DNA of 64,000 nt from the NCBI GenBank assembly GCA_009760855.2, contig WPIO01000181.1, positions 368,001 to 432,000 on the forward strand, read 5' to 3'. The position numbers and the translations under genes were made by a program. Below the pieces are notes generated by a model, which saw only the letters and a program-made list of their open reading frames with translations, was not told the DNA's origin and did no database searches. Shown piece by piece: positions 32,880 through 44,212 of this stretch (positions are counted from its first letter, which is position 1; every line of letters starts with the position of its first letter). The DNA comes from Cristatella mucedo (lineage: Eukaryota; Bryozoa; Phylactolaemata; Cristatellidae).

Positions 32880-33335
32880 CATGATCTGAGACACTGTTCA
32901 AGCCCTCCAGCACGTCGAATTCTCTCAACACCCTTGCTGCATGAATTGATGACATCCGCCCATGGATGGCAGAACATTTTCTTAAATTGAATGATGATAT
33001 AAACCATCTTACTAGTTATGGGAAAACCAAATGTGATTCGGAAATTAAAAAGGTAACGATCAAAATCGGTTCTGCCAGCACATCTCCTATTGAATCAGTA
33101 TGAAATCTAGGTGTCATGTTCCGAAGTGAACTTTCATTAGACGACTACATAGCTCCACAGTCAAGTCTGCCTACTTTCTCCTAGATAACATTGCTAAATT
33201 CGGGCTTGTTTAGGCAGGGATACCACATCCAAGTTGGTCCATGCAATTGTGACATCCCGTCTTGAATTCTTTAACTCGCTGCTGGCTAGTCTGCCGGCCT
33301 GTGCGATCAGGTGCTTACAGCTAGATATTAACAAA
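32880..33335 (+). mobile_element. LINE-A RT C-terminal fragment
   Basis: The nucleotide sequence follows the family from TCAAGCCCTCCAGCACGTCG (after the YADD region) through ACTAGTTATGGG to the GCGATCAGGTGCTTACAG segment. Indels break all frames. Confidence 0.75.
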
Positions 33336-33495
33336 TTGCTGGCCGATGCTAATGCCTCACTCTCCAAATATTAACGGCTTGGCCGACAAGTTTTTAGCCT
33401 TCTTTACTGAAAAATTGTGCTCATTCATTCCTTTATAATGCCCTCTCTGACTAAAGCAGTTGTTTATTCGCAACATGTGACTATTCTTAAGAGAT

Positions 33496-33840
33496 AGTAG
33501 TAGTAGTAATAGTAATAATGCACATGATAAAGCGCCCTCAGAGAACTCAATATCTTCCTAGGTGCTTTACATTTGCTGCAGAGAGAATCGCGATTGAATC
33601 GTGAGTAATATCATGCTTGATAAACATCGTGAACACTGTGGTTAGGGGTGACATGCACAGGGTAAGCATGCAAATGTGGTTAGTGGCAGCATGCACAGTG
33701 TCAGCAAGCATAAGCACATGAAGGACGAATCAGAGGGACCCACTAAATGCTGTCCTAAATAAGTGTATTTTCAAGTTCTTTTTAAATGTGGTCAGGTCAG
33801 GGGATGTTCTGACGCAGGTCGGGAGGGAGTTCCAGGCATA
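33496..33840 (-). mobile_element. LINE-A 3' end fragment
   Basis: Degenerate AGT/AAT tail, reverse-read stem-loop (AAGCGCCCTCAGAGAACTCA), the full 3' UTR and the first bases of the ORF C-terminus, ending at GGGAGTTCCAGGCA. Confidence 0.88.
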
Positions 33841-34059
33841 TTACGAGGTCAGTCCATGTGATCTGATTAACTTAATAAGAACTAGTAAACCGAGTTCATC
33901 TGCTGAAGACTCAATACAACCCCATCTGTGATCTTTACTGGCAAAAAACTTAGCCTAGCCATAACCAATATTTTAATGCTTCTTTTGGAAAAGGAGTTGT
34001 ACGCAAGTCCTACTAATCGGACATCGTTATACCACACTTAAAAACCTTAGGTTAGATTC

Positions 34060-35550
34060 AAAGGTTCTTGCAAACTATCACAAAGTTTCCCTTCTTTCCT
34101 TTTGTAAAATTTTCTGAACCAACTGTCTCTAAGTGGCTTGTAGCACATACGGAAAAGAATAAATTGTCGGAACATTGTCAGTCGAGATTCAAACGGCAAC
34201 ACTCCACTAAAGCTGCTCTCCTCGGCGTACCCAACGCCATCCTATGCAGCAACGATGACGGAAATGTCACTGCCCTAGCCCGCTTGATTTTTCAGCTGTC
34301 TCTGACTCTGAAGATCATGATGTCTTACTTGAACCACTGAGAACAATAATCTGGGAGACGAGGAACTGGCGTGGTTTAACGAATACTTGTCTGGTCATGC
34401 TTAATCCGTGTCGTATGGCAGTCATGTAACATCCACCCAGACCAGTCACCCGTGGAGTCCCACAGGGGTCCGTCCTCTGTTATTTAATGTTTTTCATTTA
34501 CAATAAGACTGTGGGAATTATGATTTGGGTTCATGGAATAGGCTATCCCTTTTATGCTGACGATATGTAGTTGCATTTTTTCATTTCAACTGTCGGAGAC
34601 TGTTGCAGCGACTAGAAAACTGGTTGCCTGCCTTGCAGAAATTCAATCGTGGGTGTCGGTAGATTTCCTGTACCTAAATTATGATAAAACTGAACTGCTA
34701 GTCGTGCAACTACGCAAGCGTACGGCTGGATTAGAAAACTTGCTCTTCTAATAGATCATGCTGTTGTGTGACCATTAACGTGTGCTCAAAATTTTGCTGT
34801 CGTCTTCGAAATGTACCTAAATATTGAAAGCTTCGTAAGAAGAATATTTAGCTAGCTTCTTATTTCTGTCTTAGCTAGATTGGTGTGATTTCCCTTTTAT
34901 CTTGGCAGCTGCAAAAAGCCACATGGCCTCTGCGGTTGGTGATGACAATCGCTGCAAGGCTAGTTAACAAATCCCAGAAGTTTTACCACGAGTCTCCTTT
35001 GCTAAAAGAAAAGCTTGGGTTGGCTTCCGGTTCATGTACGGATGCAAAGTTCTTACGCTGACTTGAAGGCCCGCCACGGCTTGGCTCCTCTATAGCTAGC
35101 TAGCTGAACTGGTGCACTAGTTTCAGCCTCCTCATGCTCTGAGGTCCTGCACGGACAATAAACTAGCTGTTCCATTCCTCTGCGTTAAGACTGTTGGCGA
35201 CAGAAGCTTTTGCTCTGCAGATCTTAAGCTGTGGAACTCACTTCGACCGTTTCTATCCAACGGCGTCTACTCTCCTGTTACCGACTGAGGCTCATCCTTT
35301 CCAGTCGTCCCAAGCTGCCACTTCCATGCTACTCACTGCCTCAACCACCCTACCACCTCAGCGGGTTGTACGCAATATACTTGTCACTTTTTCTTTGTTC
35401 CTTCACATGAAGTCTTTTGGCTACCCAATGCATACCGACAGCGGCTTAGGCTGTGAGTGTGCTATGCAAACCATCCGGTGTAACGCCAACTTTGCCTTGG
35501 GGGTTTTGAGTAGTTTCAGACCGAGATACATTACATTAAATTTGAATGTC
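34060..35550 (+). mobile_element. LINE-B, longest copy
   Basis: Frameshifted RT: SRFKRQHSTKAALLGVPNAI with SNDDGNVTA (34068-34340), GVPQGSVL around 34446, FYADD near 34550, then NYDKTELLVVQLRKRTAG (34554-34751). The C-terminal part at about 34920-35380 reads as degraded homology to the copy at 11445. It ends near GAGATACATTACATT (35522-35536), the family's tail. Confidence 0.8.
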
Positions 35551-35724
35551 ACTCAGCGGCGACCTCGAATCTTTGAATGTAGAAGAACTCACAACATGGT
35601 ATCCCTTAAATTTTAAGCTGGTTATAGGCTAAAGCTGGTTATCACTAAATTAATGGGCTGGCCATAGCTAAACTACTCGATTCAGAAGATCTGGTCGTAT
35701 GAAGCAAAGCCTGATAACAAATAG

Positions 35725-36172
35725 AATAATACTTTTGATATAGCGCCCTCAGAGAAATCAGTCTCTTTCAAGGCACTTTAAATTTTATGCAAATGAAGCA
35801 CGGTCAAATGGTTAATTGTAGCATGTTCAATAACCAACAAGAATTACACGTTAAGGGGTGACATGCACCGGGTCAGCATGCAAGTATGTTTAGTTGCAGC
35901 ATGCTCAGTGTCAGCACGCATAAGCACATACAGGACAAATCACATGGAACCAATAAATGCTGTTGTACATACATGCGTTTTTAGTTTGTTTTTAAATGTG
36001 GTCAAGTCACGAGATGTGTCGCAAGCCGGGAGTAAATTCCAGGATTTGAATAAAGAATACTGCGTAAAGTTAGACCAAATCAAGAGTTAGGAGGAACTAA
36101 GATTTGGTGGTTTGAATTCGGCGATTCACTTGAACTGGAGCTAGTGCACATTGGTGAGAAATAGTGTGAGGT
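35725..36172 (-). mobile_element. LINE-A 3' fragment
   Basis: Reverse-read stem-loop (GCGCCCTCAGAGAAATCAGT), 3' UTR (GGGGTGACATGCACCGGGTC) and a degraded ORF end, joined to LINE-B at about 36172. Confidence 0.8.
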
Positions 36173-36405
36173 AATGTATTGTATATCAGTCTGCAACTCC
36201 ACAAAACCATACAGATTATGTGGATGTTATGCTAGAAAGTTGTGTATAGCTTACTCACAGCCTAAGCGGCTTTCGGTGCGCATGCGGTAGCCAACAGACT
36301 TCAGCTCACGCAACAAAGAGAAAGTGAGAAGCATAGCAGAGTCAGGAGAGCAGTTGAGGTAGTGAGTATCATGGAAGCAGCAGCTCAGGACCGCTGAAAA
36401 GAATG
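36173..36405 (-). mobile_element. LINE-B 3' fragment
   Basis: GTAATGTATTGTATATCAGT tail, then TGCAACTCCACAAAACC, CTAAGCGGCTTTCGGTGCG and GGTAGTGAGTATCATGGAAG, parallel to the copies at 11445 and 59770. Confidence 0.8.
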
Positions 36406-36699
36406 TACCAATACCTCGCTGTAGAGTTAGTTAATTTAATTAACGGATTGGGGAAAATATCATCCGATAGACCTTGAGAAGTGAGTTGTGCCGAAACCGA
36501 CTAATTCAAATGCCTTTTTCTTACAGCATACCGTTTGCTGCTCATATATCTCATGTACGTACAGCCCTCCTGAAACTCAGCTGAGCTAGATGCTCCACAC
36601 TTGGAGCTAATAGAAAACCTGCTCGTCACGTAGAACGTCACGCGTAACATGTTTGATTCGCAGACGCGGCTCGCTCCTCAAGCAGCCACCTCTGCCTCC

Positions 36700-36829
36700 C
36701 AGCTGGTGATCTGAAAATGACCTTTCAGCTCATGACACGACAACGATCTTCCAGCTTGCGACCTGACCAAGAACGCCCAGCTGCCGTCCTGACCGTAGTC
36801 TTCCAGCCAGCCACCTGAACATGACTGAT
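36700..36829. repeat. Degenerate minisatellite, 26-bp unit x 5
   Basis: Units start CAGCTGGTGATCTGA, CAGCTCATGACACGA, CAGCTTGCGACCTGA, CAGCTGCCGTCCTGA and CAGCCAGCCACCTGA at exactly 26-bp spacing. Confidence 0.85.
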
Positions 36830-37097
36830 TCCACACACGGGCTTGCTAGGCTTTTTCACTTTAGGGAACGTTGTCAGTTGTCGCTGGTCGTTGTCTGAGC
36901 TCCGGAGTCATGTTTTCCTAAGATATTGTTTCACTTTCCTCGCTGGCTGCATTCAGTGACCCGCTTTTAATCGCTGCTTCAACTGCTGCCATTAGCCGTT
37001 TTGAGAAACCGTAAAGCTCCTTCCTAAATTAAACTAGACGTTTGCTGTCTTTTTTTCTCTAGCTCTCGGTAAGCCACCATTCCGGTTATTTTATACG

Positions 37098-38120
37098 TAT
37101 GATAATGATAATACATTTAATTTAGTGCCCTTAATCTCTTTCTAGAACATTTTAAAGTTGCTGTGTAGGAAGCATGATCGAATAGTCAAGAGGTGGCATG
37201 CCTTATGACAATAGGCATATCGTGGTTAGGGGTAATATGCACAGAGTCAACATGCACATAGGGTTAATTGTAGCGTCGGTAAATGCAAAATGGTAAATGC
37301 AATGTCAGCAAGGAAAAAGCAGGTAAAGGAAAAGATTACATGCACCCACTAAGTGCGGAGATAAATAAATGCATTTCAGTTTAAATGTTGTCAAGTCGGG
37401 GGATTCTGTGATACAAGTCGGAAGGAAATTCTAGGCATTTGGACCAAGCGAATCGAAGGCACGGTCTCGAAAGAATTTGAGGCTAGTACGAGTTATAGTT
37501 CAACGATTTGATTCCAAAAAACCGAGTGGTACGATGCTTAGCCTGGTGGCGGAGTAGATCTGATAGGTAGCCTGGAGCGAAAAATAAGGTACCGAAAAGT
37601 GAGTGACAAGACCTTGAAGTCGATCAGTTGCTTGACTGGGAGCCATTGCAGGTTGGCGAGAAATGGTGTGATGCGGCAACTGCAATGCTCGCAACAGACA
37701 AGCCTGGCTGCTGAGTTTTGCACAAGCTGTGAAATCAGACGATTGCCTGATTGCACAGACCGAGAGACCATCAGGCAGTGAGTTACAGAAGTCCAGACGG
37801 GATGTCGCAAATGCATGGACGAATTTATATGTGGTATCCTTTTCTAAGCTGGCTCCAATTTTAGAAATGTTACCTAGCTGAAAGTAGGCTTACTTGGCTG
37901 TGGAGTTGGTGTGGTAGTCTAGTGAAAGGTAACTTTAGTTTAGGACGCTTTAGATTTCATGCAGATTCAACCGAATGTATTCTGAAAGAGCCGATTGTGA
38001 ACGTTAACTTTTCAAATTTATTTATCACACTTAGTTTGCCCACAACCAGTAAGATGGTTTTATCATAATTCAATTTAAGAAAGCTTAATCCCATCGTGTA
38101 TTAATGTCATCATTGGCCCT
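37098..38120 (-). mobile_element. LINE-A 3' half, old copy
   Basis: Degraded tail and stem-loop at 37098-37160, 3' UTR, then ORF pieces 37538-37816 (CRITPFLANLQWLPVKQLID, QLVQNSAARLVC) continuing to about 38120 (GATTAAGCTTTCTTAAATTG, the LKLN/DDKT block reversed). Confidence 0.82.
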
Positions 38121-38649
38121 CTGTAGTTCTAAGCAGCCGAACAAACATAATTCTCACAAAGAGTGATCATCAAATGCTTTCCTTCTCAAGACTGTATCAC
38201 AGCAAGTGATCAACCTCAATTTACATAGGCAATAATGATGAATCTAGCTGACTATCTTTTACGTACGGAATATTATACGAACAGTGGGTGTGCTGCTGCC
38301 AGCTGTTAAGTTTTATTTCATATTTTGAAGACGTAGAAAGGCTGCTAAATGGAAGAGTTCCAACCAACCACTAATTTATGCTACGTAAATAAAAGCACTC
38401 TACTGACTGATTCCATTTGTATGATGATATAGAGATTTGTTATCGGAAGGTAATTGCAGTAACTTTCAGGCATGCTATTATTAGATCACGAATCGGTCCT
38501 GTATCCGAGGCATCCGATCAGTTTCGCTAGAGAAATCTCAGGCTACCTGAGAGCTTTCTTATTTCACTATCGACTGAGCTGCCGCATTCCCTATGCTACT
38601 AAGTCATTGGTTTTGCAATACTCATGGTATAACAATGTTTTAATTGCAG
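38121..38649. other. Intron sequence before the Roc-COR exon
   Basis: Nothing recognised except the acceptor tract at 38630-38649. Confidence 0.4.
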
Positions 38650-40579
38650 GGAAGAAGTGTCAATAGGATAACAGAGCTTCCGGTGGATTTAGCAGAGAAG
38701 CCTGCTTCGCTTCAGATCTTGAACGTTTCTGGCAATGCTTTAAAATTACCACCAGAGGAGATATGCGTTCTGGGTTTGCCGGCTATTAGGCAATATCTGA
38801 AAGATTTTCGTCAAGGTGGAAGGCCCTTCTGTGACGACAGCATTTATATGCTGGGTGACACTGGAGCCGGCAAATCCAGCTTGGTTAGGACCCTGAAGGA
38901 AAACAAGCCGTGCGCCACGAACGAAGAAGACCGTACGCGTGTTCTGCAGCAAGACTTTGTAAAAATTGGTGACTATAACGTGAACATTAATGACTTCGGC
39001 GGTCACGAAATCTACCAAGCAGTTCTGCCCATATTCCTCCCTCCTAAAGGTCTTGGAATCTTGGCTTATGACTTGTCGCATTCATGGGAAGTTCAAAAAA
39101 ACAAAGTCCGTCGATGGATGACAACTGTCATCTCTAGATCGCCAGGGATGCATCTCATCGTAGTCGGAACCCATGCAGACCTGCTGGACGAAAGTGTTAG
39201 AGCCGAAAAAACTAATGCGATGCAAGCGTTTGTCAAAGACACATTTGCTACTGCTAGGGCTGAATGTGAAAGGTTAATTCTTAACAGTGAGAGTAAATCA
39301 ACTTCTTCCAGTTATGGAAAAGCATATTCTGGCGCGAATGCTCCCTCATCAGAAGACCTTAAAAAGTTCTTTCCATCGACCAGCGCGGCATCAGAAACGT
39401 CTAGTGGCCCGCCGCAAAAAAATTACGAAGACATCCTCAAGCAGAACCTACGAGACTTACAATCATCAAGTCAGGTCGTACTTAGCTTCAGCTGCAAGGA
39501 GGCCAGGGCAGGTGACGGCATTGAAAAGCTAACAAAGATAATTACGGAAAAAATAAATCGCGGTGGGCAGATGCCGCATTCTTGGATAAAGTTTATGGAG
39601 TCCCTACTTGGCTACAGAGGCTCGGACGCATTGACGTGTCTTTCGATGGGGAAAGTGAGATCACTTGCTGGGCCCATTTCTGTGCAGCCAGAAGCACTTG
39701 TAACCATACTTCGCTACCTCGCTAGTACCTCACAAATTATTTGGCTCGAAGGACGCCAAAAGCTTGCCGATTACATTTTCCATCGAATAGAAGTGGTTCT
39801 GAATATCTGCAAGGCAGTGTTGCATCATAGTTTGCCTTCAGACAACGACATGCTGGCTGACGACTTTCGCAAGTACAACACCGGTCTAATTACAGACCCA
39901 CTGCTTAAACATCTGCTCAAGGAATACGAGCAAGGTGACGATATTGCCAGGGAGCTTCTGCAAACTTTCAACGTGTTATGCAGAGGATATGGAAACGCAA
40001 GCCTTTTCATGATCATTCCATGCCGCCTTCATGACGATGAAGTTGAAGTTAAATCAAATGTCAACCTAGAGGATGCATTGACCAATATCTTACCAATCGT
40101 TCGCGTCAAGATCAAATTTTTCACTTTGATAATTCCGCACGCCCTATTCGAGACAAGCCTTGCGTCTCTGCTGAATGATATCAGTGCTTCTGGAAAAGCT
40201 GAGCCTGTATATTGGAGAAACGGGCTATGGTACGAGATGGATTCCTTACAACTTCGATATGAGCGAATTGAGAACGGCGTTGAAGTAAGAGCCGTTGCTG
40301 GACCAGATGGTCACCTGCAGGACCTGTGGAAGGAAATGCACTACTTATTGGGCTTAATCGCCAAGTACATACTCGATACTTGGCCTGGAGCGATGCCCAC
40401 AGTCCGCTTTATTTGTCCGACTAGTATCTATACATCCTTCAATCAGGAAAACGATGCTCACGGTCGCGATACTGATGTACAAGAACTTCGTAGCGATGAA
40501 GAGCCGAAGGTTTCCAGATTCTCTTGCACGAGTTGTGGACAGTGGATTCCGCGAGCCTTTTTATTCAACTGTAAACCAG
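38650..40579 (+). CDS. Exon: last LRRs, Roc GTPase domain and COR domain
   Basis: This large exon runs from the acceptor TTTTAATTGCAG to the donor CCAG|GTTTGT, 643 codons plus one base. It first completes two LRRs (LQILNVSGNALKLPPEE, exon residues 21-37). The Roc GTPase follows. Its P-loop is GDTGAGKS (exon residues 69-76, bases 38854-38877), switch II is DFGGHE (115-120), the guanine-recognition motif is THAD (174-177) and a G5-like SCKEA lies at 281-285. Between THAD and G5 is a serine-rich, probably disordered insert (about 210-265). COR starts near MPHSWIKFMESL (308-319), and its C-terminal half includes IIPHALFE and the WRNG stretch. The Gln usual after the DxxG glycine is His here. The exon end carries CTSCG and a later Cys. 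ROCO membership is clear; the biochemical activity is inferred. Confidence 0.95.
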
Positions 40580-40830
40580 GTTTGTCTGTCAATCTCGATT
40601 TTATTTACTGGTTACTTTTTCATACTACACTTATCCCGTTGGTTTCCTATTCAAGTATCTGTGAGCGACTTTTGCAGCATGGATTAAGTAAATGCACATG
40701 ACATTTTAAGAACGTATGCTCTTGGGTTTTCTTACCTAGTGACCTATTACTTCTTAACAATGAATGAAATTTCATAGACAATCTATATTATCCCCATGAA
40801 AGAAAACTTTTACTGTCAACATCTTTTTGG

Positions 40831-41014
40831 TGAGCCGTAATGGCTCACTTGGTAAGGCGTTTGCTTTTCACGACCTCGGCCCCGAGGTCGTAGGTTCGAA
40901 TCCTGTGGTGGGCGATCCTTTATCGCCACTGCAAGCGATGGTGAGAGCCGTCGAGGCTCTTCTGTCGCTATACAAAAAGAGCCTGTTAAATCAGCTAGTA
41001 TTTATTTATTTATT
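40831..41014 (+). mobile_element. SINE-A, copy 4 (best copy)
   Basis: Head TGAGCCGTAATGGCTCACTT, perfect palindrome CGACCTCGGCCCCGAGGTCG, box B GGTTCGAATCC (exact pol III consensus), body TTTATCGCCACTGCAAGC and tail TATTTATTTATTTATTTA. Confidence 0.92.
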
Positions 41015-41029
41015 TAATAATTATTAGAA

Positions 41030-42990
41030 TGCTACAACATGACACTTGCTGAGGTATTTAGCGAGATTGTACGTCTGACTTTGGGCAATGTGCACCCTCG
41101 CCAAGACGGTCTGTGGTTTACCATAGATATTAAACTTGTTATGTCCCATAACCACAAGTTTGAGAAAGCGTGTAAATGACAAGGACTGAATGGCCATCGT
41201 AAGCACACGAAAACAGCTGTACATGATATCAATTAATCCTAGAAAATGCCAAGTCTAGCTTCTGAAAAATATTGTTGCATCACAGATGGACGATCCAAAA
41301 ATGCTAACTTCTGCCATCAAACATATCCTTACCGCTGGCAGGTTGAATCTAGCCGATCGCTTGTCTAGCTTCTTTTTCAGCAAGCTAGACAAGATCAGAG
41401 AGTCCATCTCTAAGGTTGCAGCATCCCCTCTCGACTCCTGTCCCTCAATAACATCAACGAGAGCATCCTATCCCTCAAGTCCATGCACTAACTCAATATC
41501 TCCATTTAAGAAAACCACGATTGACATCATTCTGTAATTAATCTCCCAGTCAAAGAATGCTTCTATTTTTCTAGACGCTACTTCCATTCTCATACGCCTA
41601 CGATGCATAGATCGTACGATGCCATGCTTAGCTCACGTAATAAATATGTCCTTAGCATCAGGTCATGTCACTGCACCTTTCAAAAATATTTTTTGAAAGG
41701 TGTGAATTAAAAAAAAGAAAACTTTGACCCAGAGAAATTAAGCAACAAAACTCCAGCTTCCACCCTGCCTCCTTCCACCGTATCTATCAAACACACATTG
41801 TGGCAGACCAGCAGAACTCTTATGTTGAAACCTCAAACCAAGCAAGTAAGTTTTAGTTTGGATTTAGAGATAATCCCTCCGAATACTCAGAATTGTTTAG
41901 GCAGTATAAAGAACTTCACAGGAATGCAGTTTTGTTTAAAGTCTCTCCGCTTTCTTGCTTGATCATTCCCCAGCATTTGATGCTATTGATCACAGTCCTT
42001 CTGGAAAGCCTCTGATCATGTGTGGCCATCACTGGCACTGCATGGCAATGGTTCAGATCTTATCTTATCTTAGTGGGCGACTCCAGAATATTAATCTGAA
42101 TGGATAAATATCATCCGAATTACCACCGAAGTACGGGGGACCCCAGGGCTCAGTGCTTGGTCCTCTTGATTTCAGAGTCTATGCTATTTCTGTAGCCGAT
42201 GTGATCAGCAGGCACAATCTTGGCTTTCACTGCAGTGCAGATGACACTCAGCTGTACCTTCGCTTTGATCCCTTCCAGCCCTCAGCCACGTCTAATTCTC
42301 TACACACCCTTGCTGCATGTATCGCTGACATCTGCATATGGATTTAAACACACTTTATCAAATTAAATGATGGAAAAATCAGCTTACTTATTATGGGCGA
42401 ACCAAGTGTGACTCAGCAACGGGAAAGACTATCGCTCAAAATCGGCTATTCTAGCAAATCTCCTGTACATCTGAGCGTATTCTAGGTTTCCTGTTCCTCC
42501 GTGAGCTTTCAATAGATGAGCACATCTGCTCCACTCAATTCCAGTCCAGTCTGCTGCAGTCAACTCTGCCTTCTTTCAGGTGCATAACCTTGCTAAATTT
42601 GGGTGTGCTTAAACAGAGATACTACATTCAAATTGGTCCATGAGTTGGTAAAATCCTTCTGTACTTCTGTTATCCACTGGTCCAGCAACTCAGGCAGTCA
42701 GGCGCTTACAGTCGGTGCAAAGTTCTGCAGCTAGACTTGTCTTTCAAGAGATTCGAGGTTACTACGCCATACCACTTCCTGTCAGGCTGCACTGGTTCGT
42801 AATCAAGCAGCGTATTCTTCAATGGTCTTCTTCTTTTTTTATTTCTCTTAGGCCTCTTTATTCTCTGGCTCTAGCCTACCTGTAAGAACGACTTACTCAG
42901 AAGGCATGCATCGTACAGATCACTGCTCTACATCTAATCGTTTAGATAAATCTCGTATGAACTTTGAAACCTTAGAAGTCCATGGTTTTA
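41030..42990 (+). mobile_element. LINE-A copy, heavily mutated
   Basis: It starts in the linker (YNMTLAEV; RQDGLWFTIDIKL). 42153-42347 encodes VYAISVADVISRHNLGFHCS followed by ADDTQLYLRF, so the YADD motif has become SADD. ORF pieces continue to about 42980. The SINE-A copy 4 tail abuts its left end. Confidence 0.82.
41674..41702. repeat. 13-bp inverted repeat inside LINE-A
   Basis: CACCTTTCAAAAA pairs with TTTTTGAAAGGTG across a three-base centre. The second arm is an inverted copy of the element's own CACCTTTCAAAAA. Confidence 0.85.
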
Positions 42991-43065
42991 TTTTTAAAAG
43001 ATCGGACTACTCTAACCTTTAGGCCAGATACGGCTTAGCTATTACTCCAGTCCGGCCTAAGGCCC

Positions 43066-43229
43066 CTATAATAATAATAATAATAATTCACTTGATAAAG
43101 CGCCCTCAGAGAACTTAATCTCTCTCTAGGCGCTTTACATTTGCTGCAAAGTGAAATGCAATTGAAATTAAATAAAATCATGCTTAAAAAACAAACAAAA
43201 TGAATAATATGCTTAGGGGTGACATGCAC
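43066..43229 (-). mobile_element. LINE-A 3' end fragment
   Basis: AATAATAATAATAATTCACT tail, stem-loop (GCGCCCTCAGAGAACTTAAT) and the start of the 3' UTR, stopping at GGGGTGACATGCACAG. Confidence 0.88.
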
Positions 43230-43393
43230 AGCCTACGTAGTTATGTATTGTTCAATCCGGCGTAGTTGAATTGCCACCATTTTATTCCTCCGTCATTGCC
43301 ACTGATTGCAGTTCGCAATGTGGGCCGCGTTTAAATTTTGAACCGATGTCAAGAGCTTGTATGGAACAAAAGTGCCTGACCAGGGAGGAATTA

Positions 43394-43726
43394 TAATAAT
43401 AATGCACTTGATAAAGCGCCCTCAGAGAACTAAATCTCTCTCTAGGCACTTTACATTTGCAGCAAAGAGAAATGCAATTGAATGACGAGTAATTTCATGC
43501 TTGATAAACAAGCAAAATGAGTAACATGGTTAGGGGTGACATGCACAGGGTCAGCATGCAAATGTGGTTAGTGGCAGCATGCACAGTGTCAGCAGGCATA
43601 AGAACGTGAAGGACGAATCACAGGAACCCACTAAATGCTGTCCTAAATAGGTGGGTTTTTAAGTTCTTTTTGAATGTGGTCAGGTCAGGGGATGTTCTGA
43701 AGCAAGTCGGGAGGGAGTTCTAAGAT
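43394..43726 (-). mobile_element. LINE-A 3' end fragment
   Basis: AATAATAATGCACTTGATAA tail and stem-loop, the complete 3' UTR with its repeated GTCAGCATGCAA / GTCAGCAGGCAT words, and the ORF end. Confidence 0.9.
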
Positions 43727-43864
43727 AATGTCAATTCCTATACATGCCATGTGCGTCTGTTTCGACTGTTTGCTTGCTTATTTTGCCACACCAAATCCGC
43801 CAGGCTCACTTCTTCAGGTCCAATGTGCCCTATCGACCTCCTAAAATAACCTAGTATTGAAAAA

Positions 43865-44212
43865 TCTTTGCCGGCCCTTGCTTTAGTTCGTATGAGCCCA
43901 AAGCTTCATTTACTTCCGGCTTCCCCTGATATGACGATATTTAAAAAGAAGCTTAATCACGCATGCATTTAGTTGGTTCTTGTGATTCGCCATTTTCGTG
44001 CTTATGCGTGCTGAAACTGTACCTGCTGCTATTAACATATCTATAAGTTGACCCTGTGCATGCGGCAAATCACAGCGTTACACTGATGATATTGCGAGTA
44101 TTACCTACAATTAATTTGGCCATGGCTTCTTTACTACATCTGCAACGTGCCTACCAAGAGATCCAGCTCTCTGTGAGTGCCAAATAAACGTATTATTATG
44201 ATTATAATTAAA
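43865..44212 (+). mobile_element. LINE-A 3' end fragment
   Basis: ORF end (GACGATATTTAAAAAGAAGC), 3' UTR, mutated stem-loop (GTGCCTACCAAGAGATCCAG) and ATTATTATGATTATAATT tail. Confidence 0.78.

Noticed and set aside
38746-39081. Minus-strand open frame across the Roc exon
   Set aside because: A shadow of the GTPase coding sequence, with no domain of its own.
40831-40930. Possible functional tRNA gene (box A and exact box B)
   Set aside because: No cloverleaf: a palindrome replaces the anticodon arm, and the unit recurs six times with a tail, so it is a SINE.
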